This document shows positions 22,701 to 36,179 of a DNA stretch of 64,000 nucleotides, one piece after another (positions within the stretch are counted from its first letter, which is position 1; each line of letters starts with the position of its first letter). A model generated the notes under the pieces. The model worked only from the letters and a program-made list of their open reading frames with translations. It did not search any database and was not told where the DNA came from. The DNA is from Theristus sp. LFF4_11 (Eukaryota; Nematoda; Chromadorea; Monhysterida; Xyalidae): positions 62,001 to 126,000 of the forward strand of contig JASANC010005588.1 in NCBI GenBank assembly GCA_030248135.1, written 5' to 3'. The position numbers and the translations under genes are program-made.

Positions 22701-24334
22701 TGCCGTGACCGACAACTGAATGACAACAAACACAGTGCGTCGGAAAAACAACGTGGTGCACACTTGCTAACGCCCGTCCATGTGCAGAGGTTTCTTAAAG
22801 GCGCAAGGCTCAGTGGTGTCAATTGACTGACTGCTAACATTGCGCATGTTTTACAATTTTATTGTACATCGAATGGATGACCCTCAATGAAGCACGCTGA
22901 TTGCAGTCAAACACACCACCCACAGTCATCCGGAGAATTTTCATCGGTCCAGTCCAATCGACTTTTGACGTTCTTGAAATGGGCGTGGTTCGCCGATAGA
23001 CCCGTGTCGAAAATGGCCACTTTCACATTCTGGCCTGGAAACAAGCGGAATTTTACACAACAAGCACTGAGCAAACACGCAAACGCAACAAACATCACCA
23101 AAATGTGCAAACGTTCTCTGCATTTTTCAACATGTGCAGATTTGACATACCTCCACAAACCACGGAATGGCCGAGTAAACAAAGCACCTTATTTCAGGGT
23201 GCGAAATTTGAATGAAAGAAAAAAGCCTTCTGTCTAAAATTAATCGTGTTTATTGAATTAATTAATTTGTGCGTGCTATTCTGTATGTTCTTTGTCCATT
23301 GCACGCACGATTTGGAGATTTATTGGCATTCTTGAAAAAGGACAACTCCTAGTCTCGGAACAAATCCCGCCTTGATGGAGAATACAAGGAGTGACTCATC
23401 TATTCGGCCATACCGTGCTTGTGCTCAGAACTCAAAACTCACATTCGCTATTTTGTGTTCTCATTTCCCAGCTCACAGCTCTCATAGCTAGTTGTCCAAA
23501 AAATCGCGTTCAAAACTGCAGAGCCGACCTTTGAAGCCGTTGGCCCACAAATAGTGCGTGTGCAGCGCTGTGCTCAGTTGTCTGCCATTGTTCGTGTCCC
23601 CATGACGCCGCCGCCGAAACATGTCAAACGGGGCACCACGGGATTGCTGTCGGCAGTGGTGTGATGGTGGGAAACGGTTTTCAGGAATTGCAAACAGTGA
23701 CAAGCAAGATAAAAAAACAAAGCAGTTGCTCCGCCGGCAGTTTGCGCTGCGAGTTGTCGACCATAGAACAAACATGAAACAAAAAAAACACAACTAACCA
23801 GACACTTGCCGTGCTGCGGTGCAGTCCAAAGCGTTCTTGAGCGAGTCAATTTTGCATCCAACAACACCCGTTTGATGTGCGCCGATCGGCGAAAGCTCAC
23901 CACGGCAACACAGTGGGATCCCTGAAACGGACAGTGAACAGTTTGATTGTACTAATTTAGAAGGAGAAAAGTTTGCAACAATCTTTCATTAAGTAACGTT
24001 TCCAACTTGAACTGTGGCAAAGTCGCTGAGAATATTGTTGGGACTGCGCACAGGCCAGCAACATTTTGCATCCCTCAACACCGGTGTCATAAGGCTGTTT
24101 CTGGCCTTCGTGTCATAATACCCGTTGAGTTGCACCAGGAATCCTGTCAAAGAAAAGCAAAACTAATTCCACAATAGAACAACAAGGGACTATATCTACT
24201 CTGTTTGAAAGCTGAAGCGTTCGCACGAGCACGATTGATCGCAGAAACCAACTTTGTTCTGTTGAGCTTGCACAAACGAAGCCAATTGCAACAATGAACA
24301 CAACGAACTGAAAGCAAACGGCAGCATTAGGCAT
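16751..24334 (-). CDS. MBTPS1: Membrane-bound transcription factor site-1 protease (S1P/SKI-1, subtilisin family)
   Basis: Twenty-one exons: 24334-24253, 24143-24007, 23921-23799, 23646-23529, 23034-22924, 22715-22551, 22291-22159, 22009-21897, 21825-21772, 21702-21615, 21252-21079, 20826-20682, 20312-20148, 20041-19953, 19697-19559, 19214-18979, 18758-18661, 18092-17865, 17784-17662, 17571-17235 and 17060-16751. They sum to 3168 bp, or 1055 residues (human 1052). S1P is a Golgi/ER serine protease that makes the first cut in SREBP and ATF6. Visible parts: signal peptide ([20 protein letters not shown]); prodomain [16 protein letters not shown]; catalytic Asp in AIFDTGL, His in [12 protein letters not shown], oxyanion Asn in SAIGNDGP, Ser in SGTSVASPV. 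The lumenal part has [35 protein letters not shown] and [10 protein letters not shown]. The last exon has a hydrophobic span ([13 protein letters not shown]) and a basic tail (TRRRKRKR). Exon 8 ends at a GC donor (intron begins GCATGC). The end of exon 2 is the weakest junction. Confidence 0.93.
18345..18535. repeat. Dispersed element, family 3, in an MBTPS1 intron
   Basis: It contains GAATTCAAAATTGGTGAAG, GAGTCCCCTA and GAATTGCCACATAAAG. It matches the copy at 21335-21530 in inverse orientation over most of its length, including GTAAACAGTT and ACTCAATGCG blocks. Confidence 0.7.
20395..20522. repeat. Foldback element, family 2, in an MBTPS1 intron
   Basis: It carries GGAGGCGGAGTTTGGTTTGC and CACAGAAAGCATGCATGCAT, and ends in CCACCAACCAATCAGCTGAT. 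This is the inverse of the Ku80-intron copy at 12612-12722. Confidence 0.7.
21335..21530. repeat. Dispersed element, family 3, in an MBTPS1 intron
   Basis: It contains TTTATGTGGCAATTCAAAAT, GTGACTCGGCCCTATTTAG and CATTGAGTCTTGGGACC. It is the inverse of the copy at 18345-18535. Confidence 0.7.
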
Positions 24335-25147
24335 AGCATCGCCAATGGTGAATGCTGAAACTGAATTGCTGATTGATTGATCGGTTGACGTTTGATCAGT
24401 GTTTCTCAGTAAATGTAGCTTTCACGCGTTTGTGTGACGTATTCAATGAGTCGATTCCCCGCGGCCAACACTTGCTTTGTTGTATTTTATTGACAAATTT
24501 ATAAATTATTCAATTTTATTTCACAACGTATTTGGAAATGCAAAACAATAAACCGGTGCGCAAAAATCAAGCTGTGCAAGAAAGCAACCAGGATACCAGC
24601 AATGCCGAAAAATATTGAATGAACGAACCGATATCACACAACTATCTATACAATTGCAAACATAAAATGCATCGGGAAAATAAATCCAAATATGCGAAAA
24701 ACAAAATTAAAGATTTTGTGAACAGTGCAATGGCACACGTGATTCGGGATAATTTTTAAAACTAGTTGGATGGAACACAGTCTTGTTGAACAAGCAAAAA
24801 CAAAAAAACACACCAAAACAACAGTCTCTCTCTCCAGTCATGTGAGAAGACAATACTAATAACACCACTAAACAATGAGTTGCACAACTTGGTAAAAGGT
24901 CAGATGCTCTTTCCTAAATTCTGAGTCTATCCAACCATCAAGCAGTGTTACTTCTAACAACCTCGATTCAACCTAAAACAGTCAAACATACCGACAACGA
25001 TTTTGCTCACACTGCAAGCGGACAACGTTGATTGGGTGTACGAGTGTATCATCCAATCAGCGAGTCCACCGGGCATGCGTCTTACTGGTGTCCGTGCCAT
25101 TCACAGCGTTGCCCGCGCAGCACAGTGACCCATTGCAAACAGTTTCG
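24335..25147. other. Intergenic region MBTPS1/TPP
   Basis: AT-rich DNA between two minus-strand genes. It holds the MBTPS1 promoter and the 3' end of the phosphatase gene. A GATTGGGTG...CATCCAATCAG foldback lies near 25029-25060. No open frame of interest was seen. Confidence 0.5.
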
Positions 25148-28100
25148 TCAGAGCGTCTCATAGACACCCCGACTGAGTGTGTCTGCCATGCCGGCGTGTA
25201 TCACACTGGGCGTCGACACAAAGCACACACGCTCGGCAGGCAACAGCGCGCTCACGGCCTGCACCACAGCCGCACTGGCGTTCACGAAGATCGCAAAGGT
25301 CGCCTTGGCGTTACATTGGACGGCGTACTCGAGCATCGGCACGTCTGAAGCCGTGTCGCCGCAGATGAGCAGCGCGCCGTCGGCGAGGTCGATGCGCAGC
25401 GTGCGCACCAGGAACTCCACGCCCAGCGCCTTGTTCCACATCGCCGTCGGCGGCAGCGGGGCGCACTGTTTGTGCTGCTGTTGATCGCGGGCGTGGTTGG
25501 CTGCGGCGCTGTTGTTCTCGTCCACTGCTGCATGCTGCTGCTGCTGCTGCTGCTGCTGTTGCAGCTTCACGCACACCTCCACGTCGCGCTCGTCCTCGTG
25601 CAGCGTGAAGTACTCGCCGGTCGGGTCGTTCTCAAGCATCAGCTCCTTCACGGCTGTCACGTAGTGCTCGCGTTGCTCCGCTGTCACCTGCGGCAGCACA
25701 GACAGCTCATCAGGAACGAGTACGCACACGGCATTTGCACCTTTCGTTAATTGCAGTCACGCCAGTCGAAACTGAACTGAACTGCAACCACTCAATCGTC
25801 TCACATTGGTCAGCAGACTTGGAATACAACGAAATTAAAGAAAAATGAACGGGAGTCGGGTATTGGTTCGGTAATCGAGAACGCCACATGTAACTGAAGT
25901 GTCCTTTTTCAACCCGGGCCCGGTCTCGTTTCTTTCGCGGGCTCTGTATATTGCAACAAAAGATGACCGCTTCAAGAGCACCTGCTGCACACAATCGCCA
26001 ATTGTCTCCCACCTGTCCGCTGACGGACTGCACGCCGAGTGAGATGCGGTCGACTTTGCGCTGGAAGCCGCTGCCGACCATGGCGAACTGATTGAACGAC
26101 CGCTGGCTCGCACCGGCCGACGATGACGACGACGATGCCTCCTCGGACGAACGCGAACGCGCCAACGAGCGCACGCTCAACAGGCCGCGCATCTCAAATG
26201 AAACAGTGCAAGCAAACGTTTTCGGTTTTGGAGCGAAACTGACAGAGGTTTGATTGGTTTCTTTTGATTGAAACATTTCACTCGAGCACAACGTAACGCC
26301 AGCGATAGGCAAAACGCAGCTGACCGCCTCGGCGAATCGCGTCAACGCAGAGCGACTGTCAGCAGTGATGTTGTGCTCGTCGACGACACGTCCGTCGGGC
26401 AGCCACCACTCTCGGCCCCAGGAGCCGCCGAACAGCAGCCAGTGGTGCTCGGGCACGGCCGTCAGGTCGAGTATGCCCGGCTGCGTCAGTGGGCCCGCCG
26501 TGAGCACTGCTGCCAGCCGGGTGCAGTGACGTGCGAACAGACACATCACGACGGCGTCGGTCGCCGGCTGCATGCACGTCATGTACTGACTACAAAGCAA
26601 ACAAAACGAATCACTCAAATGATACGCTTGCAAAGCAGAGCTGATTGGCGTAACAATCCGTCAGTGGCAGCCAACACTGAATCGCTCTCATCTGACTTAT
26701 TGGTCGTTCGGTTCTTGAAAGTGCTAGCCAATCACAATCTCAGATTCTATTCTGTAATTCTGTCGATACTCGCCATCACAACCGAGACAAGCACAGCAGC
26801 GAACAAAAGCGACCCACCTAGAATACGTCTTCATGGTTCCGTCCCAGTCGGTGATGAAGTTCGGCTTTCCGCCAACGCTCATCATCCGAGCGAACATCTC
26901 TCGCACGGCACGTCGCTCCGTCTCGTACGAGTGCTCGCTCAAATGCGCCCGCACGAACTCGCCGATGAACGCCGGGAAACGCGCGATCACGCACTTCTGC
27001 AGGCGCATGCTGTGCTCGTCCTGTGCGCGCAGCTCACGCTCGTGCTCAGTGGCCAGCTCAGCGACGATGCCGGCAAACGCCAGGTCCTTTCGAATGCCGG
27101 ACAGCTCGTCGTGGATGTTCATCATGATCGACGCCGCGTTCGCGTCCGCGCTCAGCGTGAATCGACAGCATTCCGTTTCGGTTTGGCCTGCGCAACAAAA
27201 AACCGCACACACAGTAATTGGCTTCCGACACTTTTTTGCGCATTGTCGCATTCGGATACGAATTTATCCGGCTTTTTTCAATTGGCAATTGGCAGACGGT
27301 CAAACTGAAACCAGAACGGCCATTTTGCCTGCATGGAAAAGCGTTGCTAAAGGCGAAAACACCATTTAGTTTTTGTCCGTAAGCACAGATGTTATTTTAA
27401 ATTCCGTGCGCAAACTGATCGTGTCCGTAATGCAGACCGCACAACACGATTTCTAAATCGCGTGGCCATTTTAAGTGGTCGTGTCCATCCATGCGTACGC
27501 ACAAAAAAACTACGGTAATTGCTAAATCCACCTTAAAGATACAGTGGCTACAGCGGGTCGGATTCGACGCAGTAGATTGCCGACAGTATGTCGACGCAGT
27601 TTACGTTGCTGAACGAAATGGCGGTTGGCTCCACAAGCCTAGGTTTTTTGGATGCAATTTGCATGTTTGCCATTTGGCCAAATTGCATCCTGGCGCTTTT
27701 GAAAACACAAAAGCTAGCCACAAGAACACGTCGACGATCAAATGCAATCGACAGACTGACCGTTCGTCTGCATGACGGTCGCATGCGCAGTGCTTGTCTC
27801 GGCACGATTTGCCTCCAAGAGTGTCAGCGTGCGTTGCAGTGCAGCACGCAACTGCTCGGCCGACTTCAGCACGTCCAGCAGGTTGCCCTCCAGCACGTGC
27901 ACCACGAACGCACGGCGCAGGTCCCGCAGCTACAGCAAAACAAAGCGCCTCGTGAAAATCAGTTGCATACAGCCTTCGCTTGTTGTTGTTTTCAACGGCA
28001 TTCATGAACGCAGTGTTTAGTGACCGCGTAGCGATGTTTCAGCGTTCAGTTTCAGTTTCAACACAGCTACGCGCCACTAAATACTGCTTCATGAATGTCC

Positions 28101-29031
28101 CTTTGATCTACTCTTTAAATACGCGTGAGATCTATCCAAAACAACAATTTTTTCCAATAAAACACTGGTCTCCAACAGCAGATGTAACTGCACAACTAAT
28201 TTGTCTTCCAACAACACGATGATCATCATCCACACAAAACTGATTGCATTTCTACTGGCGAGTTATTGGAGTGGAACGGTACAATCGCACTTGTCAACGG
28301 ACACGACAACCGATCAAGAAGAGCAAACGTACTGCTTGTCGTATGACGACGACATCAGTTGGTCGCAGCTTTGGCTTAGTTTAGTTTAAGCGGCGTTCAT
28401 GAATGCCCCGCTTACAGTTTGGTTCAAGCGGCATTCATTCTTGAAAGCCCCGCTTACAGTTTTAGTGCATGTTTTATCAAGCGCTCTAAGCAGTGCAGAC
28501 CCCACTTCAGCTTGCCGTGACCCAAAACTATTGACCACAACAACATAAATCTCTTTGCATTCATAAAAAGACCCACTTAGTAGGGTTGGTTGGAGCGCAA
28601 CGACGTCACAGGATATAAACCAAACGTTGTCAACCCAACCGATCAGCTGATTGAAATCTAATGATTTCTAATGCACCACCAAGCTGACGCTACGTTGCTC
28701 TTGTTGCAGGCAGCATGCGTTACGATATTTTCATGGTGGCGCTGTCAATGGCGCTGAATGTGTGCGCCATCGCAATGGTAGTGGCACTGACATGGTACAT
28801 CTACTGCCAAAAAACTGCCATCTCCTGATTCAAATGATTTGGGGGGCAAAGTATGAAGTTTGTGGATTGCGCTTTTTTACACCTTCTCAACAACATTTCA
28901 TAACTAACCACGCGATCCATCGTCATCACCAACATGTAATGATAAACAAAAATCGAATCCTCGATAATGCGACCAACCGTGAACATCAATTGCTTGAAGT
29001 CGTCCACGGTCGCCACTCGTTGTTCGCCCAT
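25148..29031 (-). CDS. Trehalose-6-phosphate phosphatase, nematode GOB-1 type (HAD superfamily)
   Basis: Six exons: 29031-28978, 27929-27806, 27187-26818, 26589-26316, 26192-26013 and 25687-25148. They sum to 1542 bp, or 513 residues. The enzyme removes phosphate from trehalose-6-phosphate, the last step of trehalose synthesis. The N-terminal helical region begins TVDDFKQLMFT, then LRDLRRAFVVHVL. The HAD nucleophile motif is FITDWDGTMK (DxDGT). The cap and middle part shows AVLTAGPLTQPGILDLTA, GGSWGREWWL and VGSGFQRKVDR. The C-terminal HAD motif is ICGDTASDVPML, followed by CFVSTPSVIHAGM. A Ser-rich insert sits in exon 5, and a run of nine Gln followed by a His/Asn/Gln-rich stretch interrupts the last exon. 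The start (ATG at 29031) is chosen by frame and similarity; an extra upstream exon is possible. Intron 1 (about 1 kb) contains a foldback element and two small plus-strand open frames. Confidence 0.87.
25536..25565. repeat. CTG/CAG trinucleotide run coding for polyglutamine
   Basis: Eight to nine CTG units on the plus strand encode Q9 in the last exon of the phosphatase gene. Such runs are prone to length change. Confidence 0.85.
27351..27530. repeat. Foldback element, family 4, in a TPP intron
   Basis: It begins AGGCGAAAACACCATTTAG and TTTTTGTCCGTAAGCACAG, and ends CGTACGCACAAAAAAACTAC then GGTAATTGCTAAATCC. The same plan, including the internal CACGATTTCTAAAT and GTGGCCA blocks, recurs at 40091-40259. 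Confidence 0.7.
27999..28098. repeat. Foldback MITE-like element, family 1, in TPP intron 1
   Basis: It runs from CATTCATGAACGCAGTGTTT to the inverse ACTGCTTCATGAATG. It shares the internal TCAGTTTCAGTTTCAACACA with the copy at 803-899. Confidence 0.75.
28216..28389 (+). CDS. Small hypothetical secreted-like ORF (uncertain)
   Basis: A 57-residue open frame with a signal-peptide-like start (MIIIHTKLIAFLLASYW) and an acidic remainder. It lies on the opposite strand inside intron 1 of the phosphatase gene. No family is recognised and no clear splice partner was found. It may be chance. Confidence 0.2.
   Translation, partial: TMIIIHTKLIAFLLASYWSGTVQSHLSTDTTTDQEEQTYCLSYDDDISWSQLWLSLV
28715..28828 (+). 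CDS. Small hypothetical membrane-peptide ORF (uncertain)
   Basis: A 37-residue frame with one strongly hydrophobic span (MVALSMALNVCAIAMVVALT) and a YIYC ending. It is preceded by a good acceptor (CTTGTTGCAG), so it could instead be the last exon of a gene spliced from the small frame at 28216. It lies on the opposite strand to, and inside intron 1 of, the phosphatase gene. Confidence 0.2.
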   Translation: MRYDIFMVALSMALNVCAIAMVVALTWYIYCQKTAIS

Positions 29032-31562
29032 GGCGATTGTTTCGGCAATCTTTGATCTGCTCAATAATTTTACGATGAACATCAGAGAAATGGTGGCGGT
29101 GCAAAATGTCTGAAAAGTATGACTTCGCGTGTGTTGTAACACACGTGTTCTCTGCGTGTCTGCATGACAGACAACAGTTGTTCACATGAAAAAATCCAAC
29201 AGTTCCAACAGGAAGACGAGAAATGCACGTGCACAGAAAGAAAACTGTGCAGTCGGTGCAGTTCTGCAGCAGGGCGCACCAGAGAATAGTTCAACTTTTT
29301 ATTCCATCAACGGTCCTTTTACAAGACATACAAACAAACGAAAACAGAATAACAGAGACACGAGCGAGAGCAAAGGAAAACACAATATGCGCTGGCAGAA
29401 ATCATTCTTGTCGAGCAACATTGTTTTTCGATCACCCGACCACTGATTACACAGCTGCACGCCATTTTACTTGTCAACGTTTCAGGGCAAACGTGCCGAC
29501 TGAACAAACCGGCGTTTTACCAACAATTTAAAAAAACGGGATCTGATTACGACTGGCACAGCGTAGCCAGTGATTGGCGAAGAAGTGCAAACCACTACAT
29601 GAACAAAAATCCAAAACGTTGACGCTTTAACCAATTATTCGGTTTGGATTTTTCTTCCAACCCACTGGTACATTGTGTGCGTTTACACTCGTGTATGCAA
29701 TTAAAAAATAACGCAAAGAATGAAATTGGCGATTAAAAAACATAAAATCATTGCGTTTTGAACACCCAAGTTTGATCACAACGATACAATGACATGAGGA
29801 GAGACAGAGGCCGGGGCACACGCGCACGACGCACAAATCACAAAACTTCACCTCAACACACACATGCAGGGCAAGCAATCAATTTTACAAAAAATTCAAT
29901 TGAAAAACTGCTTTGTTACTAAAAAAGCTATTTTTGAAAAACTCAGAACTTTCACTTTTCCCAAACAGAAATAGCGGCGTTTTTCGTGAACGAACACCAG
30001 TGTAAATGGAACGTTTAACACGTGTGGCATGTTGCTAAAAATGTTTTGTGCAAAAGATTACAAGATTATTCAACCAAAAAAACATTAAAAAATTAAAACT
30101 ATGCGACCAGATTGATTACCTCGTAGCAGGGCTTCATTCAATTTCATGTTTACCTAGAATTCCGAAAAAGAGCGTGACTTGATTGAACGCTTGCTTAAAA
30201 AGAAAAAACTGCTTTCTATCGGCATACCTCGTACGAAGAAAAGAAACCAAAAATCGAAACAACAAAAACAAACAACCTCTGAATCTAATCTAACCGAGGC
30301 GCAGCGATGACACACAAACAATTTTGAGTATAGCGATATTTTTCAATTTTGGAAACGGCAAAGGATTCGCTGTTTCACAGCATTTTTCAAATTACCTGAC
30401 AAATCAAAGAAGAAACTGTGTATGTCGTTTCCAAAATCAACCAGAAAACTTGCAAAAATACTAAAAACAAAAAAACAATAACAACAAACAACAAACGAAC
30501 AAAAAACACACACGAAGACAACATTGAAAGCGGCGGGGCAGCCGAAAAACGTCACTTACTTTTAGAGTACGCTTAAAGACGAATTTAAAAAACATTCTAT
30601 GAATTCCAGATCGGTAATACTTGCCTGCAGTCAAACACACACACATTTTGCTATCAACATTCCCAATTCAAGTTCAACCATTCAATGCAGTATCAATCAG
30701 AACATGTTTGTGTGTTTAACCGTGCATGTTGTGTACTTTCGACAAATTCAGACCCAAATTCACTGATATATGGGCATGGCGAACGAAAAACGTCCCGAAA
30801 AATGGACTTGCGTTTCTATACGAACGAACCACGAACCGATACCAATGAAATCTAATGTGCTCTTCTAATAGTCAACAACAGATGAAAACGACTGAAAATT
30901 ACAACCATATTAACGAGCTGAAAAACGATTACAACGATTACAAAAAAACACTCGCTTGCAGAAAACGAAATATAAAAACAAAAATAAATAAAAAGATCCA
31001 AGCAACTTTAAATAATGAAGTAATTCGGAAACTCGGAAATTTGGTTACACTCGAATGACTGTGTGGTCGCAGAATGCACGTGCTTGTTGGTGAACTTTTG
31101 GTTTAAGAACTATGAAAAAAACGGCATTGTAAAATCAGCAAAAATATCACTCCAACTGAATCGGGTCGAAACAGGAATTGTGTCTGAATAAGAATAATGA
31201 TTGACCATAAATGACGCAAAACAAAAAAACGACAACAACACCACACCAACTGATTGGACGTCTTTGGAACCCAGACAAAACAGTGCAGCAATTCGTATAA
31301 AATCTCAACACGTTCTGAGTTTAGGCTGTAAAAGAACTCCACACACCACTCAGTTTAACTGATCAAAAAACGGCTATATTCATCCTTCAGCGTTCATTGA
31401 TGATAGGCAATGGTTTTTTCATCGAACGAACAGAAATTGACAAACAAGCATTATCAGAAAAACAAACAAAAAAACAGAAAAACCAACAGAGAACGGAATT
31501 ACAGCCACATGAAAATTCGATTTTACGTTTTAAAAATGTGTAACAAAAATTACAAGCACTAT
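29032..31562. other. Intergenic region TPP/14-3-3 A
   Basis: About 2.5 kb of AT-rich DNA with A-rich runs. Several short open frames are seen on both strands, but none has domain-like content or matching splice sites. It must contain the phosphatase promoter and the 3' end of 14-3-3 A. Confidence 0.5.
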
Positions 31563-33401
<1,839 letters not shown>

Positions 33402-33739
33402 TTTTGAAATATGAAGATGCTGAGGAGACGGAGACGACCGATGAAGACGTTGAGTCGAAGTGGAAATGAAAGAAAGTGAATAATGCTTTGCACAAAAGTC
33501 AACAAAATGTTGCAAACGGCGCGCGCGCTGCTTTTCGGCGTTAATACAGATGGCCAACCAAAACAAAAACGTTCGTGGGTATCTAAAAATGAAACTTACG
33601 GTTGCTTGAATTGAAATTTCAGTTTACAAATATATTACAATTCAAATCAAACCAGGGGTCCCGGTCGACCAGAGTCCGATTTTTGCCGATTTATTGGCCA
33701 TTGGGGGTGGGGGGACCGTAAGGAGGGTACAGTCAGTCC

Positions 33740-34236
33740 ATTTGGAAACATAGTTGTTCTAGGGGGGGGGGGGGGGGTGGGGGGGGCCGGCCCCCCCCCC
33801 CAAAAAATTTTCGAATCTATCTCTATCAAACAGGTTTTTTCGGCTCAGCTATTATCTATCTAAAAAAAATTTTCAGCCAGCTATCTATCTGAAAATTTTT
33901 GTCTTCGAAGACATAAAATGAGTCAATTTTTGACCAAAATTGACCATTTTTGCTCGTAATTCTTGAAAATTTCGCTAATTTTAGGTAAAATACGCGTTTA
34001 TACTTGATTTTTAGTGTATTTTTAGCATTATTTTGCTGTTTTTATAGCTTTTTAGCGTTTTAGCTATCTATCTATCAAATTTCAAAATTTTGACCGCCCC
34101 CCCCCCAAAGTCACATGGCCCCCCCCCCCCGCGGCCCCCCCCAAAATTTTCCAGCTATCTATCTATCTAGAAAATTTGCTCCAGCTATCTATATCGGCCC
34201 CCCCCAACCCCTCGGCTCTGGAACAACTATGTTTGG
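33740..34236. mobile_element. Inverted-repeat element with poly-G/poly-C and CTAT tracts
   Basis: The left end TTGGAAACATAGTTGTTCTA is inverted at the right end (GGAACAACTATGTTTGGAAA). The interior has long G and C runs, and repeated CAGCTATCTATCTATC motifs on one side. There is no coding capacity. It resembles the G-tract element at 6348-6821 in style but not in end sequence. Confidence 0.65.
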
Positions 34237-34839
34237 AAAATATATGCAACATGACGCGAACATGACGTGATGACCAACCAATCAGCGCTGAGAACACCTC
34301 ATGATTAACCAATCAGCGCTGAGAGTTGCTATGACCAACCAATCAGCTAGTTGCACATATTAGCGAGATTGACTGTAGGGTTAGGGAAAAACCAAGTGTT
34401 TGTGTACAGCCGATCTCGTCTGTCAACTCAGAACGCTGAAAATGTCATGTTTCTGAATGGAGTGTTGGCACACTTGATTATCCCTATGCGATGTGAATTT
34501 TGTCAATTGTTGTTGTTGTAATTTTTGGTTGGTTCACGTACTACTGTGTCTTGCTGACTTTGTTTCTGTGTCTGTGCTGTTTTATTTTTATTTTTTTAAT
34601 TTATATTTGAAGCTGTTTATTTATATTTATTTTTTATTTATATTTTTATATAATTTTATGCTGAAAATGTGATGAAAAAGCGACGAAATGTGCGTAGATG
34701 ATTTTTAGACATAAAAAGGCCATTCCGGTCCGTATTCCGGCAATTTTTGCCGGATCCGGCCTGGCCGGAATGGGCTTTTGCCGGATCCGGCCCGGATTCC
34801 GGCAAATTTGCCGGATCCATCTAGGGTTAGGGGCTTTGA

Positions 34840-36080
34840 AAAAAAAAATTTTTTTTATTTTTTTTTCGTTTTTTTTTTTAAATTTTGATTTTTTTTTCAA
34901 ACTTAAAAAAAAATTTGAAAATTTTTTCTTCTACTTTGCTCTGAAAATTCGATTTATGGCATAATTTTTTGAAAGTTCAAACCAAATTTTCTTCCCAACT
35001 TCTTTGTGTGCTTAGGTAAATGTCATTATTTGGTCATTTTGACCGACGTACTCCATGTTTTTTGATTTGGATGACTTCTAGAGTCAATTTTTAGCGTTGA
35101 AATGACTTAACTGAATTGAAATATCGTTTCAGAAATCGTTTTCTTGCAACTTAGAACATGTTTTTCAGTCGGTAGGCCATGAGATGAACATGATATCTTG
35201 TTGATTGGCGTATGTTATTGGTCTACAATGGAGTTGTACGATATATTGTTAAACAATTTGAGCGGAGATGTTGGTTAATACCACATCACACGACCGTTTT
35301 TCAGATGCCCGATAACATGGCCACATGTTAAAACTTGCGTGCTGAGCTAAACTAACGTGTTAAACTTGCGTCTGTCAGTTGCCCGCAACGTGATCGCGAA
35401 ATCATGGTACGTGTTTTCGATACGATGATTTGAAGAGTGGGCTCTCGCCATGTGGCAGATAGCATAGCTGGTTGAACCTGAAAGTAAGTGTCTTGGGGGG
35501 GGGGGCGACCGGGTCGACAGGGGTTGCCGACTTAGCTACAGCAAACAGGAATTTTTGAACACAGTCAAATTTTGGTAATTTTCTAAAGAGGAACCACTAA
35601 GAACGGTTCAATATTCAAGTAGACGTGAAAAATTGCCCTGTTTTACTGTTGAAAATGCAACTTTCCCTCTATGAAATGGACATAATTTCAATAAAACACG
35701 ATTTTCGCTCTTATAGTTTCCCGGATCGTTCTGAAAATAGTCTAGATGAACTCAGCTCGACGAGACGCTTCGAACGAACCTAACTTGTAAAAAAAAATTT
35801 TTTTAAAAAAAAAAAATTTTTTTTAATTTAAAAAAAAAATCCGGATTTTTTTTCCCCTAACCCTAGATCCATCCCTACCTATAACACAGAAAAAAATGCA
35901 AAAACTAAATGGATCATTTTCATCTTATCAAAAAGGCTTGGGTTAGGGATTAGGAAATACCTACAGCTACAACAACAACCAACAACTCACATCCACAATC
36001 CACATCACACTCACAGCAAGCAACCTCTGCTAATCAAACAAAATTCAAAAATAAAAAAATCACTTTTGAGAAAAATCCAC
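34840..36080. repeat. AT-rich repeat, copy 1 of a diverged pair
   Basis: It starts with poly-A/T blocks and GCTCTGAAAATTCGATTTATG, and ends with GCAAAAACTAAATGGATCAT, TTATCAAAAAGGCTTGGGTT and ACAACTCACATCC. Matching blocks recur in the same order at 36180-37060, so this looks like an old tandem duplication or two copies of one element. Confidence 0.55.
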
Positions 36081-36179
36081 TGAAAAACCCCCGTAATGCA
36101 TCGTTATTAAAACAGCTGCATCTGCAGTTCCGGTGCTCCTCCTCCATAACACAGGAATAGGGTTGTTAAACAAAAATGA

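Noticed and set aside
26268..27308. Plus-strand 346-codon frame
   Set aside because: It lies opposite exons 3 and 4 of the phosphatase gene, whose minus-strand translation carries the HAD motifs. It is a shadow.
28904..29185. Alternative minus frame with HRKIIEQIKDCRNN over TPP exon 1
   Set aside because: The other frame gives TVDDFKQLMFT, which matches nematode phosphatases and joins in phase to exon 2.
34646..34964. Frames rich in Lys/Phe and GGATCC-derived repeats
   Set aside because: They come from poly-A/T and short repeats, with no coding signature.
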